Below are positions 6,032-13,945 of a stretch of DNA of 14,841 bases, piece by piece; the stretch's first letter is position 1, and every line of letters begins with the position of its first letter. The translations under genes were made by a program, and so were the position numbers. Source of the stretch: CAYPPG01 sp964412555 (GTDB lineage Bacteria > Hinthialibacterota > Hinthialibacteria > Hinthialibacterales > Hinthialibacteraceae); assembly GCA_964412555.1 (NCBI GenBank), contig CAYPPG010000113.1, positions 1 to 14,841 of the forward strand, read 5' to 3'. The notes under the pieces were generated by a model. That model did not search any database. It was not told the origin of the DNA and saw only the letters and a program-made list of their open reading frames with translations.

Positions 6032-7567
6032 TTATGACTCAAGATTTCGTAATGCCGCGTTTTTCCCAGCCAGGCGGCCACTCGTCAAAGCCCACGCGAT
6101 ATGAAGCCCATGCCCCCAAATCACCATCCCCCCTTGCCCGTTCGAACCGCCGGCATACAAACCCGGAATCACCTCGCTATTTCTATCCAACACTTTCATT
6201 TTCTCATTGATTCGCAATCCCCCCTCTGTTGTGACAATCCAACTTTTCACCGGTCCCAACGCATAATAAGGTGGAGTTTTCAAAGGGGGGCTAAACTGGT
6301 TTCTTCCAAAGGCGTCCACTTGTTTCTGTTCAGCGCAGCGATTGTATTCTTGGATAGTTTCTTCCAATACTTTTGGATCGACACCAATTGTTGTCCCAAG
6401 TTCTGATAAAGAGGATGATTCGTGATACACATCGGGCCGCAGCCGTTTGTAATCTTGCATATAAGCATAGGCGATATCGGGAGCCGTCGAGATAAAATTC
6501 GGCCATTTCGAAAATAATTGCGCCAATTCATGATCCATCACCAGATAGGCAATCTTATCGGTTTGCTTTGGAATCGCCAATTCAGGCTGCGCGGTTTCAT
6601 CGGTAAATCGTTTTCCCTCGCGATTGATTAAGAGTACTCCCTTTTGTAGCAAATTGGTTTCCGGATGCTGCCAGGTGACCAGCAAGCGTTTCACCATCCG
6701 ATTCAATATCGCTTTGGGGATCAAAGACATGCATTTGCCTAGTATTTTAGCAATGACAGGATTGGCCGGCAGCAATTGTGCAAATGGAGGCCGCGGCGGC
6801 GCGATAAAACGAATTTCCGGTCCATACACCAGATCCATATTCAACAATTCCGCTCCGATCTCCCATGCCGCTCGATGCCCATCCCCGGTAGCCAGCGGAT
6901 TGATCCCTTCTACGGAGGCTACTTCTTCCGGCAGGTATTCACTTTTCACCGGATACCCATTGGAATAGTCCCCGGCGGCTAAGATGATTCCTTTTTTTGC
7001 CTTGAAATTATAATTTTTCCCCTCATGAAAAACGCCAACCCCTATAACTTCCCCGCTGTCGGCTCGGTAAATTCTTTCGAAAGTATGATCGAGAAGTATC
7101 TCGACACCTTGATCGAGAATTTTTCGATGGAGAAATGCAACATACGCTTTTGCATTCGGTACAACATTGTGCATTCGTGGAACCCGGTTCGGTGGCTCCG
7201 GACTGGGACCGTGAAACTCCAGCCCCAAATCGAGAAGCCACTCCAATGTTTCCGGAGCATGACGGGCAAAGAAATCGCGCAATTCCCAATTATTTTTCGT
7301 CTCCCGATGCGCGGCAAACTTCCCCATGTCTTCATTATGCCATTCCGGATCATCCTCGACCCCCGCCGCCTTCTGAATTGACGTACACGCGGCAGTAAAC
7401 GATCCTACGGCAATACTCGTGGTTCCGCCCAATTGGCTATTTTTTTCCAGAAGAAGAACGGATGCCCCATTCGAGGACGCTTCCAACGCAGCCGCCAATC
7501 CCGTTCCCCCACCGCCGACAACGATCACATCCGCTTTCTGATCCCATTGTGTCACAGCATCATGCAT
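6032..7567 (-). CDS. FAD-dependent oxidoreductase of the fumarate reductase/3-ketosteroid dehydrogenase type
   Basis: The 511-residue protein is an FAD_binding_2-type flavoenzyme. The Rossmann dinucleotide motif VIVVGGGGTGLAAALEAS starts at residue 14, followed by the ribose-binding acid E41 at the end of strand two and the QLGGTTS segment. The C-terminal domain ends with GGLRIN and a GLYAGGSNGQGG/HGLHIAWALTSGRLAG pattern that closes the FAD site. Such enzymes reduce or dehydrogenate unsaturated acids or ketosteroid-like substrates. No signal peptide or haem motif is present, so it is a soluble flavoprotein, not flavocytochrome c. It is 26 nt upstream of the SGNH hydrolase gene and faces the DUF1080 gene across a 152-nt divergent gap. 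The substrate is not inferable. Confidence 0.85.
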   Translation of the reverse strand: MHDAVTQWDQKADVIVVGGGGTGLAAALEASSNGASVLLLEKNSQLGGTTSIAVGSFTAACTSIQKAAGVEDDPEWHNEDMGKFAAHRETKNNWELRDFFARHAPETLEWLLDLGLEFHGPSPEPPNRVPRMHNVVPNAKAYVAFLHRKILDQGVEILLDHTFERIYRADSGEVIGVGVFHEGKNYNFKAKKGIILAAGDYSNGYPVKSEYLPEEVASVEGINPLATGDGHRAAWEIGAELLNMDLVYGPEIRFIAPPRPPFAQLLPANPVIAKILGKCMSLIPKAILNRMVKRLLVTWQHPETNLLQKGVLLINREGKRFTDETAQPELAIPKQTDKIAYLVMDHELAQLFSKWPNFISTAPDIAYAYMQDYKRLRPDVYHESSSLSELGTTIGVDPKVLEETIQEYNRCAEQKQVDAFGRNQFSPPLKTPPYYALGPVKSWIVTTEGGLRINEKMKVLDRNSEVIPGLYAGGSNGQGGMVIWGHGLHIAWALTSGRLAGKNAALRNLES

Positions 7568-7602
7568 GGTTTTATGATTCCTATATTTTAGATGAATAGA
7601 TT

Positions 7603-7632
7603 ATCATCCCGCAAAAGGAACTTATTTGTCAA
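7603..7632 (-). promoter_or_regulatory. Candidate promoter for the dehydrogenase-hydrolase operon
   Basis: On the minus strand a perfect -35, TTGACA (7627-7632), is followed 18 bp later by GATGAT (7603-7608), a four-of-six match to the -10. It lies 35 to 65 nt upstream of the dehydrogenase start inside the divergent gap 7568-7719. Confidence 0.4.
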
Positions 7633-7719
7633 CCCAAAGCAATCTTTACGCCTTCATTTCTGCTCTCTACTCTCTTACACTGAGAGAAGAAATTCTTAAA
7701 TCACAACGGAGTAAAACAC

Positions 7720-8412
7720 ATGAAAAAAGCGATCCTTCTATCTCTCATTCTCTCGTTATTTGTTCCCGCGTTTCTCGTTGAAGCAACCGCCAAAGACAAC
7801 ACTCCTCCTGAAGGCTTTACCGCCCTCTTCAACGGCAAAGATCTCTCAGGCTGGAAGGGCCTTGTCGCCAATCCCGTCAAGCGTGCTCAGATGACCAAAG
7901 AGGAATTGGCTGAAGCGCAAAAGAAGGCCAATGAAAGAATGCGCGAACACTGGGAAGTGGTGGACGGCGTTCTGGTCTTTGACGGTAAAGGCCAAAACCT
8001 TTGCACGGGAAAAGATTATGGCGATTTCGAATTCTACGTCGACTGGAAAATCGAACCGAAAGGGGACAGTGGCATCTATCTGCGCGGCACCCCCCAAGTT
8101 CAAATTTGGGATACTGCCAACCCAAACGCTGCCGTCGGTTCAGGTGGACTTTTCAATAATCAAAAACATCCCTCCAAACCCTTGGTGAAAGCGGACAATC
8201 CTGTCGGCGAATGGAACACTTTCTATATCAAAATGGTCGGCGAACGGGTTACAGTAAAACTCAACGGTAAGCTGGTTGTCGATAATACCGTTATGGAAAA
8301 CTACTGGGAACGCGACAAACCAATTTACCCCACCGGCGCCATCGAACTCCAGAATCACGGCAATACGCTTTATTTCAAGAACATTTATGTAAAAGAACTC
8401 CCCCGCAAATAA
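7720..8412 (+). CDS. Secreted DUF1080 (3-keto-disaccharide hydrolase/LamG-like) protein
   Basis: The 230-residue product has a signal peptide (MKK, hydrophobic residues 4-18, probable cut after ATA near residue 24). The rest matches the DUF1080 domain, a concanavalin-like beta-sandwich: GFTALFNGKDLSGWKGL near the start, DFEFYVDWKIEPKGDSGIYL in the middle, GEWNTFYIKM, and a terminal GAIELQNHG segment. Some members split 3-keto-disaccharides or 3-keto-glucosides; most are uncharacterised sugar-binding or sugar-acting proteins of the periplasm or surface. A GGAG motif precedes the ATG. It is the first gene of the plus-strand block and 118 nt separate it from the DUF362 gene, so it may or may not share one transcript. 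The FAD enzyme alongside could in principle generate keto sugars, but it is not a typical 3-dehydrogenase. Confidence 0.88.
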   Translation: MKKAILLSLILSLFVPAFLVEATAKDNTPPEGFTALFNGKDLSGWKGLVANPVKRAQMTKEELAEAQKKANERMREHWEVVDGVLVFDGKGQNLCTGKDYGDFEFYVDWKIEPKGDSGIYLRGTPQVQIWDTANPNAAVGSGGLFNNQKHPSKPLVKADNPVGEWNTFYIKMVGERVTVKLNGKLVVDNTVMENYWERDKPIYPTGAIELQNHGNTLYFKNIYVKELPRK

Positions 8413-8527
8413 AACGAACTGAAAACCACCCATCTGTTACGATTCTACTTTCCTTCGTCCCAGCGTTCCGTATTCCATCGCATTCCTTACTGTTTCATGG
8501 TAAAATATTTATGCAATGCTGAAATGA

Positions 8528-8533
8528 GAGGTG
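8528..8533 (+). promoter_or_regulatory. Shine-Dalgarno that selects ATG 8540 for the DUF362 gene
   Basis: GAGGTG is 6 nt upstream of the ATG at 8540. The GTG at 8531 is in frame and overlaps this motif, so it is unlikely to be the start. Confidence 0.65.
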
Positions 8534-8539
8534 GGTAGT

Positions 8540-9781
8540 ATGAATCTCAAAACAAGATTACTCGAACACGCTCCTACATGTCCGGGGGGGCCACTCTCCC
8601 GGCGTGATTTTCTGAGATTCTCCGCCGCCGCAGCCGTGACGGCTTCCGCGACTCTGTCTCATGCATCCGAGTCAGCAACGCAATCTCTCCCGCGAACGGT
8701 TACAAGTGTAGACATCTGCAAACGCTACGACTATCCCATGATTCGCCGCAAATTGGCACGAATGTTCGACGAAATCGGTGGCGTGCGCAAATTGGTCAAA
8801 GGCAAATTCGTCACCGCAAAAGTCAATTTGGTCAATGCTCCGTACAAACATGTCAGCGGAGTCCCCCAAGGGCTGACAACCGTCGTTCATCCGGATGTTG
8901 CGATGGCGGTTGGCAGTTTGTTGATTGAATATGGGGCGAAAAAAGTCACGTTTTGCGATCAACTTCCGTTAACAGAACTCGGTCCCGAAAGTTTCGCCGG
9001 ATACGATTTTGATCTTCATGAGTTTTCCCGTGAAATGGACGGTAAAGTTGCCTTTGAAAACACACGCAATCGTGGTCACTATAAAGATTATGCCTTAGTT
9101 AAAGTACCCGGCGGCGGATACATCGCGAACGCATGGGAAGTCAACCGCACCTACACCGATACCGATGTGTTGATCTCGATCGGCAAAATGAAAAGCCACG
9201 TTTCCGGTGGTATCACATTGGGGATGAAAAACCTTTTTGGTGTTCCACCGAGTAGTATGTATGGGGATGATATCTATGGCGAAAACAGCACCGGTGAACC
9301 GGTTGAAAGTGCCACAGGCTATCGCGGCTATACCATGCATTCCTGTGAAAAGAAACCGTTGACCTCCATCGATACTTTTACCGGAAAAACCATCCTTGGA
9401 GACCATGGTTACAATGTACCGCATTGTATTGCCGATTTGAATTGCGCTTTTCCCATTGAATTGGTTATTGTTGACGGCATCAGCACCATTCAATGCGCCG
9501 AAGGCTGGTGGATCAGCCCCACCGTCTCCGTTGCTGCTCCCGGACTCTTGATCGCCGGATGCAACCCGGTCTGCACCGATGCCGTCGGAGCCGCTATCAT
9601 GGGATTCGATCCCGATGCGGAGCATCGGACTCCACCCTTTGCCAATGGCTATAATGTGTTGAAACTAGGGCGGGAAAAAGGCTTGGGCGACAATCGCATT
9701 GCCAATCTGGACGTAGCCGGAATCGGTCTTGAAGAAGCCCGATTCCAATATATTCCGACATACCAGCGTCCAAAATCGTAA
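8540..9781 (+). CDS. DUF362 domain protein with twin-arginine signal
   Basis: This 413-residue protein carries a Tat signal: SRRDFLRF near residue 20 followed by an alanine-rich hydrophobic stretch to about residue 43. Tat export usually means folding or cofactor loading before secretion. The body is DUF362-like, with the TDVLISIGKMKSH and GMKNLFGVPP segments that characterise the family. Only scattered cysteines are present and no 4Fe-4S ferredoxin motif is seen, unlike some DUF362 proteins fused to ferredoxin. Function in this family is unknown. The ATG at 8540 has a good ribosome binding site. The propeller gene follows after 71 nt. Confidence 0.87.
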   Translation: MNLKTRLLEHAPTCPGGPLSRRDFLRFSAAAAVTASATLSHASESATQSLPRTVTSVDICKRYDYPMIRRKLARMFDEIGGVRKLVKGKFVTAKVNLVNAPYKHVSGVPQGLTTVVHPDVAMAVGSLLIEYGAKKVTFCDQLPLTELGPESFAGYDFDLHEFSREMDGKVAFENTRNRGHYKDYALVKVPGGGYIANAWEVNRTYTDTDVLISIGKMKSHVSGGITLGMKNLFGVPPSSMYGDDIYGENSTGEPVESATGYRGYTMHSCEKKPLTSIDTFTGKTILGDHGYNVPHCIADLNCAFPIELVIVDGISTIQCAEGWWISPTVSVAAPGLLIAGCNPVCTDAVGAAIMGFDPDAEHRTPPFANGYNVLKLGREKGLGDNRIANLDVAGIGLEEARFQYIPTYQRPKS

Positions 9782-9783
9782 AA

Positions 9784-9822
9784 AACGCCGGCATTTCAAC
9801 GGAACGCCGGCATCCAGCCGGC
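9784..9822. repeat. GCCGGC-rich repeat and hairpin between the DUF362 and propeller genes
   Basis: AACGCCGGCAT occurs at 9784-9794 and again at 9803-9813, 19 nt apart. A third GCCGGC core (9817-9822) pairs with the second (9806-9811) across a 5-nt loop, giving a 6-bp GC hairpin. No T-run follows on the plus strand, so it is more likely an mRNA structure or intergenic repeat than a terminator. Confidence 0.55.
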
Positions 9823-9852
9823 AATTCGGATAATACATAGGAACAAACCATC

Positions 9853-10995
9853 ATGAACGCAAAATCCAAAATGACATGGTACACCATGGGCGGTAACAAC
9901 GCCCGAAGCGGAACAATCGAAGCCCAATGTACGATCCGCCGAAAAACGCCTCGAAAACTTGAAGCGCAAGGCGGTGTCTTCGGTTCTGCTGTTTTGACGG
10001 ATGAAGGGACCGTTCTTTTCGCAGATATGAGCGGTAGTGTTCATGCATATGCCGAAGACGGGAAATTGCTTTGGAGAAAAACCGTCGATGGCGGGGTTCA
10101 TGCTGCTCCCACTTTCAATCGAGTGACCAATACGCTTTATGTCGGAACCGTGACTGGGAATGTATACGCTCTAGATGCGATTACGGGAGAGCAAATTTGG
10201 CATCAATCGTTGGCGGGAAAATACGATCCACGAATTCTCTCTGACTTACTCGTAATTCCCGAAAAGAAAATCCTTGTGCTGAGTAGCTGGGAATGGAAAT
10301 ATTTTGCAATCGACGCAGAAACCGGTAAAACGAAATTTGATTGGCCGGCCGGACCGTCACCCCGCGCCAGTGCATCCGCTGATTCGGATGGAATGATCTT
10401 TACGGTAAGAGCGGAATATGAACGGGGAAGAGGAGCGAAGCGAGGTGTCCACTTGGTCCGAATCAATCCCGATTCCGGTGATGAAACATCCGTTTTCTTC
10501 CATCCGTTTGACGAGTCGGTTCCCTATGCGCCGGTTCTTGTCGCTGCGCCGGTCATCGATACGAAACGAAACCTTGTATATTGCATAACCAATATCTATA
10601 AGGATTCTCTGCTTCACTCTGTAGACCCTGCGTCGGGGGAAGGGAAATGGAGCTGCCATTTTGAAAGAAACGTTTATGCAACTCCCGCGCTCCTGCAAGA
10701 TGGCCGAATCGCTGTGGGCGATCTCAGCGGTGACGTGCACTGCCTGAATCCGGATGGTTCTTTGAGTTACCGCTATAAAACAGGATCTTATTTTATTTTC
10801 GGTGGTCCTGTGAGTGACGGTGGCGGAACCGTTTATGTTGGCGATTCGGAAGGAAAAATACACCGGATCAATCCTAAAGGCATTGGCGAACCATTCTTCG
10901 AAGCGGAACGCTGTATCGAAGCACGTCCTGCGTTCCAGCCGGACGGCTCCCTTCTGGTTCCCTCTACAGACGGGAACGTCTATATTTTTTCATAA
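9853..10995 (+). CDS. PQQ-like beta-propeller repeat protein, no signal peptide
   Basis: The 380-residue product is a beta-propeller of the PQQ-like/BamB-like repeat class. At least six repeats are visible with the GNVYALDAITGEQIW pattern, for example GSVHAYAEDGKLLW near residue 58 and GNVYALDAITGEQIW near residue 100. The family name refers to the blade pattern; it does not mean that PQQ is bound or made. Most members are exported, yet this one starts with MNAKSKMTWYT and has no hydrophobic leader. It is therefore probably cytoplasmic, in the same compartment as the radical SAM enzyme encoded 17 nt downstream. An AGGA motif precedes the ATG by 10 nt. Role unknown; a scaffold or binding partner is an inference. 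Confidence 0.85.
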   Translation: MNAKSKMTWYTMGGNNARSGTIEAQCTIRRKTPRKLEAQGGVFGSAVLTDEGTVLFADMSGSVHAYAEDGKLLWRKTVDGGVHAAPTFNRVTNTLYVGTVTGNVYALDAITGEQIWHQSLAGKYDPRILSDLLVIPEKKILVLSSWEWKYFAIDAETGKTKFDWPAGPSPRASASADSDGMIFTVRAEYERGRGAKRGVHLVRINPDSGDETSVFFHPFDESVPYAPVLVAAPVIDTKRNLVYCITNIYKDSLLHSVDPASGEGKWSCHFERNVYATPALLQDGRIAVGDLSGDVHCLNPDGSLSYRYKTGSYFIFGGPVSDGGGTVYVGDSEGKIHRINPKGIGEPFFEAERCIEARPAFQPDGSLLVPSTDGNVYIFS

Positions 10996-11012
10996 AGGAT
11001 TAAAACCGTTCT

Positions 11013-12473
11013 ATGTTGAATTGGATTGAAAAAAGCCTTCATAAAACCCAACGCATTTATCGATACTGCACTCCTATGCCGGAGTATAATTGCGCTCCTC
11101 CTGTACCAAAACCGCTGATCTGCGGATACACACACCGCATCCCTGTCGATTTATGGATTCCGAATGAAAACGGTTCTGTAGAAAGAGACAATCTGCAAAT
11201 CCGGCTGCGCTGGATCGCTGAGGATGGAAGCGAATTCTTTGCCGGACAAGCTCCAATTTTGCGAGGGAAGCATCCAAAAAAACAAACTCGTGTCATTGTA
11301 AAAGCACAAGCCCCCGAAAAACCAGGTACCTACGCTTTGTTCATTCACCTTGTCCGAGGCAGGCGGGAAAAAGAACTGTTTCGTTCGAACTATGAATGGC
11401 AAATCGCTCCCTTAGAGGAAAGTGACGGTTTTTACCATTATGGTGAGTATATGTTGGGTCTCGACGCTTCTACCCGTTGCAATTTGGAGTGCATATTCTG
11501 CCTCCGTGTTTTTGTCGAATTGCCTCCGCCCAAACAAGTTACAAGAGAACAGATGGCCAGCCTGGCGGAACAAGCGTTTGATGGCTGTTCCGGTATCAGC
11601 ATGTCACTCGGCGCCGAACCGTTGATGAATACACAATTTGAAGAAATTGTTGACCTTTTTGGCGAATATCCGTATGTCTTCTCCACCATGACCAGCAACG
11701 GCATTCCCTTGAATGAAAAACGGGCGCGTTTATTGGTTGAAAATGGCTATAAAGAGATCTGTATTTCCATCGACGGTGTAAAAAAAGAGACATTCGAAAG
11801 CATCCGTAAAGGGGCGAAATTTGAACAATTGATCGGCAACATCAAACGGCTGCAAGAGATCAAACAAGAATTGAACAGCCCTCACCCGCGTCTGAAACTG
11901 CATTTCGCCATGATGAAACGGAATGTCGAAGAAATGCCCGCTTTTGTTGATATGGCGCATGATTTGGGAGCGGAAATTATCCGCTTTCAGCATTTCATTA
12001 TCCCTAACGAAGAACTGATGAAAGAAAGCCTTTGGTTTGATCCGGAAATTGCGAATCAGTATCTCTCCGAAGCGATACAAAAATGTAGGAGTTATGGTAT
12101 CGAAGTGGATGCCCCGCCTCTTTTCGAATTGGAACGCAAACCGGATGCGCAAAAACAATTACGCACCCAACGCTGTCACTGGCCCTGGAAAGGCATGTTG
12201 ATCGGGCATGAAGGAGAGGTGTATCCCTGCTGTCAATGGAAGGGAGACGTTTTTGGAAACATCAACGAACAAACATTTGAGGAAATCTGGAATGGGGAAC
12301 ATTATAAACGGTTACGGCGGGAATGGATTACCGGTGAATTGAACGAGCATTGCCGCAATTGTTCCGCCTTGATGGAAGGCGATGTCAACGATATCAGTTC
12401 CTTCTTTGCGGCGGAATACGAGCAAATTACCGGAAAGAAACCGGTAATTCCTATTGATTTGAGAAGTGAATAA
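11013..12473 (+). CDS. Radical SAM/SPASM domain protein with N-terminal beta-rich domain
   Basis: The 486-residue protein has three parts. Residues 1-140 look beta-rich and Ig-like, with alternating strands and no signal peptide. The radical SAM core begins with C156, C160 and C163 in TRCNLECIFC, the CxxxCxxC site for the [4Fe-4S] cluster that cleaves S-adenosylmethionine. The usual GGE motif reads LGAEP, and ISIDG lies further on. The C-terminal SPASM-type region has C388, C406, C407, C447 and C450, for one or two auxiliary clusters. SPASM enzymes often modify peptides or proteins. The gene is 17 nt after the propeller gene, whose stop overlaps a weak AAAGGA site. Its 3' end overlaps trpD by 23 nt on the other strand. 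No precursor peptide is visible nearby. Confidence 0.88.
   Translation: MLNWIEKSLHKTQRIYRYCTPMPEYNCAPPVPKPLICGYTHRIPVDLWIPNENGSVERDNLQIRLRWIAEDGSEFFAGQAPILRGKHPKKQTRVIVKAQAPEKPGTYALFIHLVRGRREKELFRSNYEWQIAPLEESDGFYHYGEYMLGLDASTRCNLECIFCLRVFVELPPPKQVTREQMASLAEQAFDGCSGISMSLGAEPLMNTQFEEIVDLFGEYPYVFSTMTSNGIPLNEKRARLLVENGYKEICISIDGVKKETFESIRKGAKFEQLIGNIKRLQEIKQELNSPHPRLKLHFAMMKRNVEEMPAFVDMAHDLGAEIIRFQHFIIPNEELMKESLWFDPEIANQYLSEAIQKCRSYGIEVDAPPLFELERKPDAQKQLRTQRCHWPWKGMLIGHEGEVYPCCQWKGDVFGNINEQTFEEIWNGEHYKRLRREWITGELNEHCRNCSALMEGDVNDISSFFAAEYEQITGKKPVIPIDLRSE
12425..12449. terminator. Perfect 9-bp hairpin at the convergent radical SAM/trpD junction
   Basis: AATTACCGG (12425-12433) and CCGGTAATT (12441-12449) pair perfectly around AAAGAAA. 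It lies within the radical SAM coding sequence and 1 nt beyond the trpD stop codon. Neither strand has a long T-run after it, so it may be a bidirectional stop, an mRNA-protecting 3' structure, or chance. Confidence 0.4.
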
Positions 12474-13470
12474 GGCGTTCCAAAACACCGAAAGCCTTCC
12501 CTGCATCGATGCTTTCGGCTGCGAGATTGACACCCTCTTTTAAATTGGCCGCTTTTCCGAGTATATGGAGCGCTGCACCGGCGTTGAGAAGTACGGCTTC
12601 CCGTTGTGGCCCCTTAATCTCTCCTGTCAAAACCTTTTGAGTGATGTTTGCATTTTCTTCCGGTGAAGCACCGAGAAGATCTTCTTTACTACAGGGCTGT
12701 AATCCGGCTTCTTCGGGGTGAACTTCCATTTTTTGAATGGAATCCGGTTGAACGTCTCGAATGGTTGTTGTTCCCGTCAATGAGATTTCATCGTATCCGT
12801 CTTCACCAAAAACAACCCATGCCCGTTTAATTCCCAATTTCTGCAGGCATTCGGCATATATGTCGAGATTTTCCCGATTGCTGATTCCCACAAGTTGGAA
12901 GGTGGGTTTGGCGGGATTGGTCAATGGTCCCAGAAAATTAAAAATCGTACGAAATCCCAATTCGCTACGAATCGGTGCGGCGAATCTCATCGCCGGATGA
13001 ACCACACGGGCAAAAAGAACGCCGATCCCGATCTCATCCATACATTTTCCGATCTTTTCCGGTCCCAAATTGACATTGACTCCGAGTTTTTCCAATAAAT
13101 CGATACTACCACACTTGCTTGTCGCAGAACGATTTCCATGCTTTGCCACCGCAATTCCTAATCCGGCAACAACAAATGCCGTCATTGTAGAGATATTGAT
13201 CGAGCCACTTTGATCTCCACCGGTTCCGCAAGTATCCAGAATTTCCATGTGGGCGGTCGGGATATCGAGAGCATGAGAACGCATGGCTTCCGCCGCTCCG
13301 ACAATTTCATCTACTGTTTCTCCCTTGCATCGCAAGGCGGTCAAAACAGCGGCAATTTGCGCTGGGGACAACTCACCCGACATGATGGAAGAAATCACTT
13401 CTCCCGCTGAATTCTTGGTTAAATGTTGGCCTTGAATCAATTGATTGAATATATCGATCAAGTTACTCAT
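12451..13470 (-). CDS. trpD: Anthranilate phosphoribosyltransferase
   Basis: The 339-residue product has the usual length for TrpD, the second step of tryptophan synthesis from chorismate: PRPP plus anthranilate gives phosphoribosylanthranilate in the cytoplasm. The PRPP-binding motifs are intact: CGTGGDQSGSINIST (81-95), KHGNRSATSKCGS (110-122), and the metal-binding D227-E228. The start has a strong GGGAGG site. No other trp gene is in the window. A small membrane protein gene ends 52 nt upstream on the same strand and may share the transcript. The stop TAG lies inside the convergent radical SAM gene. The assignment is firm. Confidence 0.97.
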   Translation of the reverse strand: MSNLIDIFNQLIQGQHLTKNSAGEVISSIMSGELSPAQIAAVLTALRCKGETVDEIVGAAEAMRSHALDIPTAHMEILDTCGTGGDQSGSINISTMTAFVVAGLGIAVAKHGNRSATSKCGSIDLLEKLGVNVNLGPEKIGKCMDEIGIGVLFARVVHPAMRFAAPIRSELGFRTIFNFLGPLTNPAKPTFQLVGISNRENLDIYAECLQKLGIKRAWVVFGEDGYDEISLTGTTTIRDVQPDSIQKMEVHPEEAGLQPCSKEDLLGASPEENANITQKVLTGEIKGPQREAVLLNAGAALHILGKAANLKEGVNLAAESIDAGKAFGVLERLIHFSNQ

Positions 13471-13522
13471 ACGTGCGTTCCTCCCCTTCTATTCGTAGAA
13501 GTGACAAAGCAGATTTTTTCAT

Positions 13523-13783
13523 TTATCCACGTTTTTTCAAATGGATTAAAATTCGTCCAAAACCATGCATTACAAAACCAATGAACATCAAACCGGCTGC
13601 GAGTATCGGTTGTGATAGAAAAAGTAACAGGAAAAAACCGATCCCAATGATAATCAATCCCAAGAGTTGAATGCCTGACCGATGAAACATGATCAGTAAC
13701 ATGCCACACATCCAAATCAAGGCGCCGATAATGATATTGACGATTCCAGGACCTTCCGATAAGGTGATCGGGTGAAGAATCAT
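13523..13783 (-). CDS. Small three-helix membrane protein of unknown function
   Basis: The 86-residue product is almost entirely hydrophobic. Likely transmembrane helices lie near residues 14-34, 38-56 and 59-76, with a short basic tail ending KKRG. A good AAAGGA ribosome binding site precedes the ATG, which supports real translation. It resembles generic small bacterial membrane proteins and I do not recognise the family. It is the first gene in a minus-strand pair with trpD. Confidence 0.6.
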   Translation of the reverse strand: MILHPITLSEGPGIVNIIIGALIWMCGMLLIMFHRSGIQLLGLIIIGIGFFLLLFLSQPILAAGLMFIGFVMHGFGRILIHLKKRG

Positions 13784-13943
13784 GATTATGTCCTTTAAAT
13801 TTGTACCTTAATGAGGATAATAATTCCGAACAATTTATATGTCTACATAAGTGGAGGCGATTTGAGGCGAGAACTTCTTCCGCTTATTCACCGATGGGTA
13901 AATTCTACCATCTTGATGAGATCAATTGATACGAGGTTTTCTC
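13784..13943. other. Divergent intergenic region between the small membrane protein and tadA
   Basis: This 160-nt stretch must hold promoters for both directions. No confident -35/-10 pair stands out. A short repeat GAGGCGA, twice within 17 nt (13855-13871), is present but of unclear meaning. Confidence 0.4.
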
Positions 13944-13945
13944 GT
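13931..13945 (+). promoter_or_regulatory. Ribosome binding site and small hairpin at the tadA start
   Basis: GAGG (13933-13936) is 7 nt before the GTG at 13944. The flanking ACGAG (13931-13935) can pair with CTCGT (13941-13945) around a GTTTT loop, covering the first two bases of the start codon. Any effect on translation is speculative. Confidence 0.35.

Noticed and set aside
9095..9625. 176-codon minus-strand ORF
   Set aside because: It is antisense to the DUF362 gene and contains no recognisable domain.
10357..10863. 168-codon minus-strand ORF
   Set aside because: It is antisense to the propeller gene; length is explained by base composition of the real frame.
11013..12473. PqqE of a PQQ biosynthesis cluster
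   Set aside because: No pqqA, pqqC or pqqD is visible, the protein has an extra N-terminal domain, and the adjacent gene is a propeller only similar in name.
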